From assembly GCF_014196305.1 (NCBI RefSeq), contig NZ_JACIDJ010000006.1:62001-126000 (forward strand): DNA of 64,000 nucleotides, read 5' to 3'. Below, piece after piece: positions 25,635 to 32,892 of the stretch (the stretch's first letter is position 1; each line of letters begins with the position of its first letter). Source of the DNA: Roseococcus suduntuyensis (GTDB taxonomy: Bacteria > Pseudomonadota > Alphaproteobacteria > Acetobacterales > Acetobacteraceae). The position numbers and the translations under genes are program-made. The notes under the pieces are model-generated. The model ran no database searches, was not told the DNA's origin, and saw only the letters and a program-made list of their open reading frames with translations.

Positions 25635-27022
25635 CAGCCGCGCTTTCCTTCGCCAATATCCCACCAGATGCCCGCCATCAGCCGCATGCCCTCGCGCAGG
25701 AGCGGCGCCAGCGCGTGCTCGTCCGGCCCGTGCTGGTTGCAGCCGGCATAGGAGTTCGGAATCCAGATCACGGGCATGCCGAGTTCCTCGATGAACATGT
25801 CCGACGGGTTCGAGCCCGAGGAATTGGGCACGATGTTGGGCGCGCGGCCGGCGGTCAGCGTCATGCTCTCCGCCACCACGCCGACCCAGGGGTTGTAGGG
25901 GTCGGTGCGGGCGGCGCCGAAGACGTCGCGTTCCGCCACGGGGATGATCTGCACGCCCTCGAAGCCGCGCGCGTCCAGGTGCGCGCGGAGCGCGGGCAGG
26001 AAGTCCTTCGCGGGCACATCGGCAGTGTGGCGGATTTGCAGCCGGGCGCGGGCCTCGCCCTGCACGGCATTGGTGGGCGCGTCAGGGTGGCCCGTGATCT
26101 GCGCCAGCACGATGACGCTGGTCCAGCCGAAGATCTTTTCCGCCTTGGTCAGCCCGGGCTCGCCCCATTTGGGGTCCGCTTCCGGCAGGCCCGGGATGTC
26201 CTCGAAGACCAGGCCCGCGATGGCCTGGCGCACGCCGGGCGGGACGGATTTCGGCGTCCAGCCCTCCACCAGGATCTTGCCGTCCTGGTCCACGATGCTG
26301 GCCAGCGCATGCGCCAGCACGAAGCCCGGGTCGCGCAGCACGCCGCCCCAATGGCCGGAATGGTGCGCCTCGTTGCGCAAATGCACCACCAGGTCGAAGG
26401 CGATGCCGCCGCGCGCGCCGAGCTTCAGCTCGGGCATGAAGGTGGTCTGCCGCGGGCCGTCCAGGCCGATGAACACGTCGGCCGCCAGCGCGTCGCGGTG
26501 CTGCACGATCATGTCGCGCAGCCCGGGCGAGCCCTGTTCCTCGCCCGTCTCGACCAGTACCTTGGCGTTGAAGCCGAGCCGCCCGCGTTCCGCGATCACC
26601 GCGCGCAGCGCCTCGATGGCGATGAGGTGCTGGCCCTTGTTGTCCACCGTGCCGCGGCCATACCACTTGTCACCCTTGACGGTGACGGCGAAGGGGTCGA
26701 GCCCGTCCGTCCACTTGCCGGCCAGGCCGCGCACCACGTCGCCATGGCCATAGACCAGGATGGTGGGCAGGGCGGGGTCCTCGATGCGGGTGCCGACATA
26801 GACCGGGCCGAAGCCGGGGTTGGGAATGACCCGGCCCTCGAAGCCCATGCCATCCATCAGCGCGGGAATGGTCTCCTCGCAATAGCGGGTCAGGGCGGGC
26901 TGGCTGCCGGCCATCTGGCTTTCGGTGGGCACGGCGACCAGCCGCCGCAGCGCCTCCAGATAGGCACCGCTGTCGAAGCATTCCTCCGCGCGCCGCAGCG
27001 CGCCGTCCCGGGACGGTTGCAT
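25634..27022 (-). CDS. M20-family metallopeptidase
   Basis: 462 aa from ATG 27022. Two-zinc ligands are readable: VYGHGDVVRG (His, Asp), WYGRGTVDNKGQHL (bridging Asp), VETGEEQGSPGL (catalytic Glu and metal Glu) and the late His in YAGCNQHGPDEH. A dimerisation domain lies around 200-320. M20 enzymes hydrolyse dipeptides, N-acyl or N-carbamoyl amino acids in the cytoplasm. It is first in the minus-strand operon, so it probably processes what the downstream ABC system imports. In-frame codons upstream to 27085 would only add a non-conserved leader. Confidence 0.9.
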   Translation of the reverse strand: MQPSRDGALRRAEECFDSGAYLEALRRLVAVPTESQMAGSQPALTRYCEETIPALMDGMGFEGRVIPNPGFGPVYVGTRIEDPALPTILVYGHGDVVRGLAGKWTDGLDPFAVTVKGDKWYGRGTVDNKGQHLIAIEALRAVIAERGRLGFNAKVLVETGEEQGSPGLRDMIVQHRDALAADVFIGLDGPRQTTFMPELKLGARGGIAFDLVVHLRNEAHHSGHWGGVLRDPGFVLAHALASIVDQDGKILVEGWTPKSVPPGVRQAIAGLVFEDIPGLPEADPKWGEPGLTKAEKIFGWTSVIVLAQITGHPDAPTNAVQGEARARLQIRHTADVPAKDFLPALRAHLDARGFEGVQIIPVAERDVFGAARTDPYNPWVGVVAESMTLTAGRAPNIVPNSSGSNPSDMFIEELGMPVIWIPNSYAGCNQHGPDEHALAPLLREGMRLMAGIWWDIGEGKRG

Positions 27023-27102
27023 CCTTGCCCAATATCTCCCTGCCTTGGCGGGGCGGATGCTGGCACTGGGCACTGTATTCCACAACCGAGGGCCACCCCG
27101 GC

Positions 27103-27131
27103 TTGACCTGCGGCGGGGGGGCCTCTATGCG
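27103..27131 (+). promoter_or_regulatory. putative promoter of tRNA-Glu
   Basis: TTGACC (27103-27108) and TATGCG (27126-27131) are 17 bp apart and the tRNA starts 15 bp further on, the usual distance. The -35 is good (five of six), the -10 is moderate. Confidence 0.5.
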
Positions 27132-27145
27132 ACGGCCCAGCGCTA

Positions 27146-27221
27146 GTCCCGTTCGTCTAGAGGCCTAGGACACCAGCCTTTCACGTTGGCAGCACGGGTT
27201 CGAATCCCGTACGGGACGCCA
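27146..27221 (+). tRNA. tRNA-Glu (anticodon TTC)
   Basis: 76 nt. Acceptor GTCCCGT pairs with ACGGGAC (27211-27217); anticodon stem CCAGC/GTTGG closes loop CTTTCAC, anticodon TTC; T arm CGGG-TTCGAAT-CCCG. Discriminator G and an encoded CCA (27219-27221). A gene-poor stretch with a restriction-gene relic follows it. Confidence 0.97.
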
Positions 27222-27856
27222 CCTCCACCCTCACCCATCTGTCTCCCTGCCTGGCGGCCACGCCGGGAGCGCAGATGTTTCCGCGATTTTTTGCGGACGG
27301 CCCGGCTACGGCGCCGGAGGGATGAGCGCCGAATCAGCCTCTCTCCGTGCCCGCATTCTCCAGACCGGTGACTTGGCCGATTATCGGGCCGCACGGAAAG
27401 TCCTGAAAAAGCGAATTTTTTTTCGGAAACGGAAGCGTGGCGGCATTTGTGAAGCGGAGGCGGCGGCGAAGGATGCTGGCACCGAATCGTTGATCGGTAG
27501 CCACCTCTCCGAGACGAGGATCAGGGCGCCCGTGCCGCCGACAGCGCCTCGGCCTGTTGCAGAACCGTAGGGAAGGCCGCGTCCTGAATGTCCGACGGAC
27601 AGCCATACTTCCGAAGGATACGCTTCACGAGCATCTGGGCCAGCAGCCGAAAGGCGTCGCCCACCATCATGCCAGCCGCCACCCGCCGCCGGGAATCATC
27701 CGCGACGAAGCTGGGCAGCACGTTCTGGTGGCATGGCGCGCAGGCCATGGCAGCCTGGCTGCAGGCCAGCCTGAGTGCAGGCCTGACCAAGGCGCGATGG
27801 AGATTGCCGACTCGATGCTGTGACAGGGCGGGCTGCGGCCCCGATCAGCGGCCGCC
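27222..27856. other. 635-bp gene-poor region between tRNA-Glu and livF
   Basis: No complete gene is credible here. Several short frames exist on both strands but have no recognisable domain, apart from the minus-strand HsdR-like relic described separately. Around 27405-27425 a run of A and a run of T (GAAAAAGCG then AATTTTTTTTC) forms an unusually AT-rich patch in this genome. The composition and the relic suggest decayed foreign DNA beside a tRNA. Confidence 0.6.
27521..27790 (-). pseudogene. relic of a type I restriction enzyme HsdR C-terminus
   Basis: An 89-aa minus-strand frame. Residues 54-83 (coordinates 27631-27542) read LVKRILRKYGCPSDIQDAAF followed by PTVLQQAEAL, which closely resembles the extreme C-terminus of HsdR-type subunits (pattern LvKriLrkyGYPPDkq...VLeQAelL). 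Nothing upstream of this stretch resembles HsdR, and no hsdM or hsdS is nearby, so it is a broken remnant and not a working gene. The expected Tyr-Pro-Pro-Asp is Cys-Pro-Ser-Asp here. Family recognition is from memory of the motif. Confidence 0.6.
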
Positions 27857-28600
27857 TCATCCCCGCGCGTGGGACCGGCGGCCGAGATAGGCGTCCAGCA
27901 CCCGCTCATCATGGGCGAGGTCCGAGGACTTGCCCTCCAGCAGCACCCGCCCGTTCTCCATCACATAGGTCCGGTGCGTGACGGAAAGCGCGTAAGACGC
28001 CATTTGCTCCACCAGCAGGATGGACAGGCCCTTGCGGTTCAGGTCGATCAGCACCGGGAAGAGCATGTCCAGGATCTTGGGCGCGAGGCCCAGCGACAAC
28101 TCATCAATGACCAGCAGGCGCGGGCGCGACAGCAAGCCGCGCGCAATGGCCAGCATCTGCTGCTCCCCGCCCGAGAGCGTGCCGGCGGATTGGTCGATGC
28201 GTTCACCCAGGCGGGGGAACATCGCGATGGTCTTCTCGATGTCCTCGTCCACGCCGCGCGGGTCGGTCTTGATGCGGGTGTAGGCGCCGAGCACGAGGTT
28301 GTCGCGCACGCTCTGGTCGGAGAAGACCATGCGGCCCTCCGGCACCATCGCCAGGCCGCGTGCCACCATGCGGTGGCTGGGCTGGCCGGTCACGTCGCTG
28401 CTGTCGAAGTTCACCGCGCCGGCCGCCGGCTTCACCACGCCTGAGATCGCGCGCAACGTGCTGGTCTTGCCCGCGCCGTTGGAGCCGATGACGCCCACGA
28501 ACTCGCCGGCGCCCACATGGATGTCCACGCCGCGCACCGCCTCGATCCGCCCGTAGGAAACGCAGAGGCCCGAGACCTCCAGGATGGGGCGTTCGGTCAT
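27857..28600 (-). CDS. livF: branched-chain amino acid-type ABC transporter ATP-binding protein LivF
   Basis: 247 aa. Walker A GSNGAGKTSTLRAI, signature LSGGEQQMLAIARGL, Walker B LLVIDELSLGLAP; length and the ending (YVMENGRVLLEG...LDAYLG) are typical of LivF. Glu after the Walker B Asp is present. It overlaps the LivM-LivG fusion by four bases and ends the four-gene importer operon. The true substrate may be an amide or aromatic acid rather than leucine, given the adjacent catabolic genes. Confidence 0.94.
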   Translation of the reverse strand: MTERPILEVSGLCVSYGRIEAVRGVDIHVGAGEFVGVIGSNGAGKTSTLRAISGVVKPAAGAVNFDSSDVTGQPSHRMVARGLAMVPEGRMVFSDQSVRDNLVLGAYTRIKTDPRGVDEDIEKTIAMFPRLGERIDQSAGTLSGGEQQMLAIARGLLSRPRLLVIDELSLGLAPKILDMLFPVLIDLNRKGLSILLVEQMASYALSVTHRTYVMENGRVLLEGKSSDLAHDERVLDAYLGRRSHARG

Positions 28601-30441
28601 TTCGCGGCCTCCAGCGAGGGGGTGGCGCCTTGCCCGAAATACGCCTCGATGACCTTGGGGTTCGCCTGCACCTCGGCCACGGTGCCATCGGCGATCACCT
28701 CGCCATAATCCAGTACCGTGACGCGGTCGGAGACGGCCATGATCATGTCCACATGGTGCTCGACCAGGATCACCGTCATGCCACGGTCCGCGAGGCCGCG
28801 GATGAGGGCGATGAGGTCCTCGATTTCCCCATGGGTCAGGCCGGCCGCGGGTTCATCGAGCAACAGGAGCTTGGGCCGCAGCGCCAGCGCACGGGCAATC
28901 TCCAGCCGGCGCTGATGGCCGAAGGGCAGGTTGCCCGCGGCTTCGTCGGCGAATTCGGACATGCCCACGAACTCCAGCAGGCGCAAGGCTTCGGCCCGGG
29001 CCGCGCGTTCCTCACGGTGGAAGCGCGGCAGGCGCAGCAGGGTCTCCGCGAAGGTCGCGCGGAAGTGCGGATGGGCGCCGACCAGCACGTTTTCCAGCAC
29101 CGTCATCTGCGAGAACAGTTCCGTGTTCTGGAAGCTGCGCGCCACACCCAGGCGCGCCAGCGCATAGGGCGGTGCATCGCGCAGGCGCTCGCCGAACAGG
29201 GTCACGCGCCCTTCGGTCGCCCTGTAGAACCCGGAGATGACGTTCAGGAGGGAGGACTTCCCCGCGCCATTGGGTCCGATCAGGGCATGGACGGTGCCGG
29301 CGCGGACCTCCATGTTCACCGTGTTCACGGCGGTGAGGCCGCCGAAGCGCAGCGTGACGCCCTCCGCGAGAAGCGTCGCCTGGCCCCGCGCGTCAGAGCG
29401 CCCGACGACGGCTTCCAGCCCAGTGCCCCAGTTGGGCCAGCCGCCGGTGGCGCGGGGGCTGGGCTTCGTCCAAAGCCACGCCGGCAGCCTGCCAAGGGAC
29501 CCCACGATGCCCTGAGGCATGGCGAACAGCACGACCGCCAGCAGCAGCCCATAGCCGAAGGTCTGCCACTGGCCGAGGCCCTGCAGGAACTGCGTCGCCG
29601 TGAACAGAACGGTGGTCCCGACCAGCGGCCCCGCCATGGTGCCCGACCCGCCCAGGATCACCATCAGCAGCAGTTCGATGCTGGTGGTGAAGGTGAAGGT
29701 CTCGTAGTTCACGAACAGCGCCAGGTTGGCGAACAGCCCACCGCCCAGCCCTGCGAACCCGGCCGAGATCGAGAACGCCATGGTGCGAATGGCCACGACG
29801 TTGATGCCCAGGGCGCGCGCTGCATTTTCGCTTTGCGCGGCGGCGCGCATGGCCCGGCCGTAGCGGCTGTAGGTGATGGCGTATTGCGCCCAGACCGCCA
29901 GCAGCAGGCAGAGCAGGATCAGGTAGTAGTAGTTGAAGTTCGTGCGGCGGACGGCCATCAACGGCTCGCCGAACAGGGTCGGCCGGGGAATGCCGGCGAG
30001 GCCCGAGGCACCGCCCGTGAAGCTCACCCATTCCCGCAGGATGTTCACGAAGATCAGCCCGAAGGCGATGGTGATGACGGCGAGGTACACTCCGCGCACC
30101 CGCACCGTGGGAAAGGCCAGCACCGCGCCCATCATGGCGGGGATGAGGATGGCAAAGGCCATGCTTTCGGCGAAGGAGAAGCCCGCGCGCAGCGACAGCA
30201 GCGCCGCCACATGCGCGCCCAGCCCGTACAGCGCCGCCTGGCCGAGCGAGACCAGGCCAGCCAGCCCGACCAGAAGGTTCAGACCGATGACCACGATGGC
30301 GAAGATCATGGCACGCATGACCAGGCGCAATTCGTAGCTGGTGGGGAAGCGTTCGCCCGTCAGGTCCCCATACCAGGGGAAGCCCGCGATGATCGCGGCA
30401 AGGAGCAGCAGGGCCAGCCATCCGGCGCGGTGCGCGTTCAT
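28597..30441 (-). CDS. fused LivM permease - LivG ATPase
   Basis: 614 aa. Residues 1-320 form a LivM-type permease with about eight membrane helices (GLNLLVGLAGLVSLGQAALY is the conserved signature). After a Pro/Trp/Gly linker (about 320-350) a LivG-type ATPase follows: Walker A GPNGAGKSSLLN, FQNTELFSQMTVLENV, signature-like LPFGHQRRLEIARAL, Walker B LLLLDEPAAGLT. Separate livM and livG genes are the common form; the fusion fixes subunit stoichiometry. No stop or frameshift separates the halves. It overlaps livF and livH by four bases. Confidence 0.94.
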   Translation of the reverse strand: MNAHRAGWLALLLLAAIIAGFPWYGDLTGERFPTSYELRLVMRAMIFAIVVIGLNLLVGLAGLVSLGQAALYGLGAHVAALLSLRAGFSFAESMAFAILIPAMMGAVLAFPTVRVRGVYLAVITIAFGLIFVNILREWVSFTGGASGLAGIPRPTLFGEPLMAVRRTNFNYYYLILLCLLLAVWAQYAITYSRYGRAMRAAAQSENAARALGINVVAIRTMAFSISAGFAGLGGGLFANLALFVNYETFTFTTSIELLLMVILGGSGTMAGPLVGTTVLFTATQFLQGLGQWQTFGYGLLLAVVLFAMPQGIVGSLGRLPAWLWTKPSPRATGGWPNWGTGLEAVVGRSDARGQATLLAEGVTLRFGGLTAVNTVNMEVRAGTVHALIGPNGAGKSSLLNVISGFYRATEGRVTLFGERLRDAPPYALARLGVARSFQNTELFSQMTVLENVLVGAHPHFRATFAETLLRLPRFHREERAARAEALRLLEFVGMSEFADEAAGNLPFGHQRRLEIARALALRPKLLLLDEPAAGLTHGEIEDLIALIRGLADRGMTVILVEHHVDMIMAVSDRVTVLDYGEVIADGTVAEVQANPKVIEAYFGQGATPSLEAAK

Positions 30442-31313
30442 ACCTTGCGGACCTCCTTGCGGCCGAACAGGCCTTGGGGAAACAGCAGCAGTGCCAGGAT
30501 CATGATGGTGAAGCCGATGGCGTCACGCGCCGCACTGGAGAGGAAGCCTTCGATGAACCGTTCCAGCACGCCGTAGAGGATGCCCACCACCACCACGCCC
30601 TTGGCGTTGGCGATGCCCGCGATGATGGCCACCATGAAGCCCTTCAGCCCCACCACCACGCCCATGGTGGAGGACGCCTGCACCACTGGCGCGATGAGGA
30701 AGCCCGCCAGCGCGCCGATGCCGCCGGCGAGGCCGAAGGCGAACAGCGTGATGCGGTCCGCGTCGATGCCGACCAACCCGGCCGCGGTGCGGTTCAGGGC
30801 CACTGCACGCAGCGCGCGGCCCAGCACGGTGCGGCGGTAGAAGGCCTCCAATCCGAAGGTCAGCACGATCAACGCCACCGGAATGAGCAATTCCTGCGCG
30901 TAGATGCCGGCACCCCCGATGCGCAGCGGCTCCTGCATGAAGGGCGTATCGAGCGGGCGGCCGAGGGGACCATAGGTCGCGGTGGCGAAGCTTTCCATCA
31001 TGATGCCGACCGCGATGGTGGTCAGCATCCAGCCGATGGCGTTGGCGTCGCGATTGAAGGGACGCACGAAGACACGCTCGATGACCGCCCCCGTCAGCGT
31101 CGCGATGGCGATGGCCCCGCCGGCCGCGACCAGCAGCGGCATGCCCAGCTCCACCAGCACCACGGTCAGCACCCCGCCCAGCATGAAGACGTTGCCATAG
31201 GTGAAGTTGACGGCCTTGGCGGCGCTCCACATCACGTAGAAGCCCAGCGCCACCATGGCGTAGACGCTGCCCACGGAAATCCCGGTCAGCAGGTATTGCA
31301 GGATCGCTTCCAA
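30438..31313 (-). CDS. livH: branched-chain amino acid-type ABC transporter permease LivH
   Basis: 291 aa, eight or so membrane helices. It begins MEAILQYLLTGISVGSVYAM, the usual LivH opening, and contains ALNRTAAGLVGIDADRITLF and the GGIGALAGFLIAP coupling region. It lies 69 bp downstream of the binding-protein gene and overlaps the fusion gene by four bases. Confidence 0.94.
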   Translation of the reverse strand: MEAILQYLLTGISVGSVYAMVALGFYVMWSAAKAVNFTYGNVFMLGGVLTVVLVELGMPLLVAAGGAIAIATLTGAVIERVFVRPFNRDANAIGWMLTTIAVGIMMESFATATYGPLGRPLDTPFMQEPLRIGGAGIYAQELLIPVALIVLTFGLEAFYRRTVLGRALRAVALNRTAAGLVGIDADRITLFAFGLAGGIGALAGFLIAPVVQASSTMGVVVGLKGFMVAIIAGIANAKGVVVVGILYGVLERFIEGFLSSAARDAIGFTIMILALLLFPQGLFGRKEVRKV

Positions 31314-31382
31314 GCGGGCCTCCGTGCGTGAAAACAGACACGGCGCGGAGCTGGCGCCCCGCGCCGCGAAGAGTGTCTTGCC

Positions 31383-32606
31383 TCAGTTCGTGCGTGCGCG
31401 GCCGTAGGGCGTCTGCGCGATCGGCAGCAGCTGGCCATCATGGAAGGCGAAGAGCTGGTAGGCGCTGGCCTGGATGGCGTCGTGCCGCTCCTGCCGCCGC
31501 TCGAACGCGGGCGCGTAGTTGGCGACGATGCCCTGGTAGTTCACGCGGAACAGCGCCTCCCGGAAGGCCTCGCGATCAAGTCGCCCGGCCAGCTTGATGG
31601 CTTCGGCGATGATGAACGTGGCGTCGTAGGCGTTGGCCGTGCCTGAGGGCAGCGGGATGTCGGCCGCGGTGCGGATCTGCGGGAAGCGCGCCTGAATGCG
31701 CTGCAGCACGCCGGCGGCGCGCGGCGGAAGTTCGCCCATCCAGGTGTAGGTGCCGGCGACGATCACCCCGTTGGCCAGCGGCCCCGCGGTCTGCGCGAAC
31801 TGGACGCCGACGCCCCAGGCCGAGACGATCTGCGGGCGGTAGCCGAGGCGGTCCATGGAGCGCAGCAGGTTCGTCGCCTCGCGGTCCACGCCATAGAAGA
31901 TGATGGTGTCCACGCCGGCATCGCGCAGCCGGATGAGCTGGGCGGACATGTCGGTGTCGGCGATGTTGAACGTCTCCTGGCCGGCCAGCGGGATGTTCGC
32001 CGCGCGCATGGCCGCCGTCACGTCCGGGATGGCGCCCTGGCCCCAGGCGGTGCCTTCATAGACCAGCGCGATCCTGCCCGAGGCGCTGCGCGCGCGGGCG
32101 GCATCCACCAGGAAGGGCGCCACCCAGCGATCCTTCATGGAGACGCGGAACATCCAGCGGTTCGCGTTGTTGGGGTGCTCGATGACGCCCGTGCCGGCCG
32201 AGATCACGCCCATCCAGGGCAGGCCCATTTCGTCCAGCGGCTCGCGCAGGGCGATGGCGTTGGGGGTGCGGAAGCCGCCCATCATCACGATGCAGTTGTC
32301 GCGCTCGCCGATGCGGCGCGCATTGTCCACGGCGCGGGCCGGTTCGCCCTGGTCATCATAGGCGATGAGCCGCAGCGGCTGGCCGAGCACGCCGCCAGCC
32401 GCGTTGATCTCCTCGATCGCGGTCTCGACGGCGATGCGGATGGAAAGGCCCGTGTGCGCCAGGGGGCCCGTCAGCTCCCAGGATGCGCCGATGCAGGGCT
32501 GCGCGCGCTGCGCGGCGGCCGGTGCGGCAGCACCAAGTGCCAGGCCAGCCAGCACGCCAAGGCCCAGCAGTGCGCGGCGCGGCGCGAAGGGGGGAATTCG
32601 TGACAT
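31383..32606 (-). CDS. Liv-type periplasmic substrate-binding protein
   Basis: 407 aa from ATG 32606 (AAGGAG nine bases upstream). The N-terminus is a signal peptide with twin arginine start PFAPRRALLGLGVLAGLALG, cleavage after APAAAQ. The mature part is a type I periplasmic-binding fold of the LivK/Peripla_BP_6 family: ELTGPLAHTGLSIRIAVETA, LIAYDDQGEPARAVDNARR, and TADIPLPSGTANAYDATFII. It captures the ligand for LivHMGF. The frame is open up to 32843, but that leader lies in the divergent promoter region. Confidence 0.92.
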   Translation of the reverse strand: MSRIPPFAPRRALLGLGVLAGLALGAAAPAAAQRAQPCIGASWELTGPLAHTGLSIRIAVETAIEEINAAGGVLGQPLRLIAYDDQGEPARAVDNARRIGERDNCIVMMGGFRTPNAIALREPLDEMGLPWMGVISAGTGVIEHPNNANRWMFRVSMKDRWVAPFLVDAARARSASGRIALVYEGTAWGQGAIPDVTAAMRAANIPLAGQETFNIADTDMSAQLIRLRDAGVDTIIFYGVDREATNLLRSMDRLGYRPQIVSAWGVGVQFAQTAGPLANGVIVAGTYTWMGELPPRAAGVLQRIQARFPQIRTAADIPLPSGTANAYDATFIIAEAIKLAGRLDREAFREALFRVNYQGIVANYAPAFERRQERHDAIQASAYQLFAFHDGQLLPIAQTPYGRARTN

Positions 32607-32759
32607 CTGGATCGTCTCCTTGGTCCCGGGTCCGGCCGTGCCGGAGGGTGGCCTGCCGAGGCAGCCGCCAAACCCTAGGGGCTGCCCGGAGGTGGCCGCA
32701 ACGCGCCGCGATGGATCAGCTGCGCGGTCTGTCGGCATATGGACGAAGTCGTGCATAGA

Positions 32760-32781
32760 TTTTGTGCCTATTTCCACAAAA
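32760..32781. promoter_or_regulatory. inverted repeat in the livK/Mo-hydroxylase divergent promoter region
   Basis: Perfect 7-bp arms TTTTGTG (32760-32766) and CACAAAA (32775-32781) are separated by eight bases in the 286-bp gap between the two divergent operons. It is a local AT-rich island, the form expected of a dimeric regulator site. No regulator gene lies beside it, so the binding protein is unknown. Confidence 0.55.
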
Positions 32782-32892
32782 CTGCCTGCGGCGCGTGCGG
32801 AAGCGTTCTTCGTCGGCTGAACGACTTGTTCTTTGCGCGCCATTCCGCCCGTCGCTCGTCAACACTCGGCGTCCCACGGGAGGACATGAGGC

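Noticed and set aside
27405-27425. Rho-independent terminator formed by the A-run and T-run
   Set aside because: The possible stem is almost only A-T pairs without a GC stem, and no gene ends just before it.
27322-27570. 82-codon plus-strand frame after tRNA-Glu
   Set aside because: No ribosome-binding site, no domain, very basic and low-complexity; it overlaps the AT-rich patch and the minus-strand HsdR relic.
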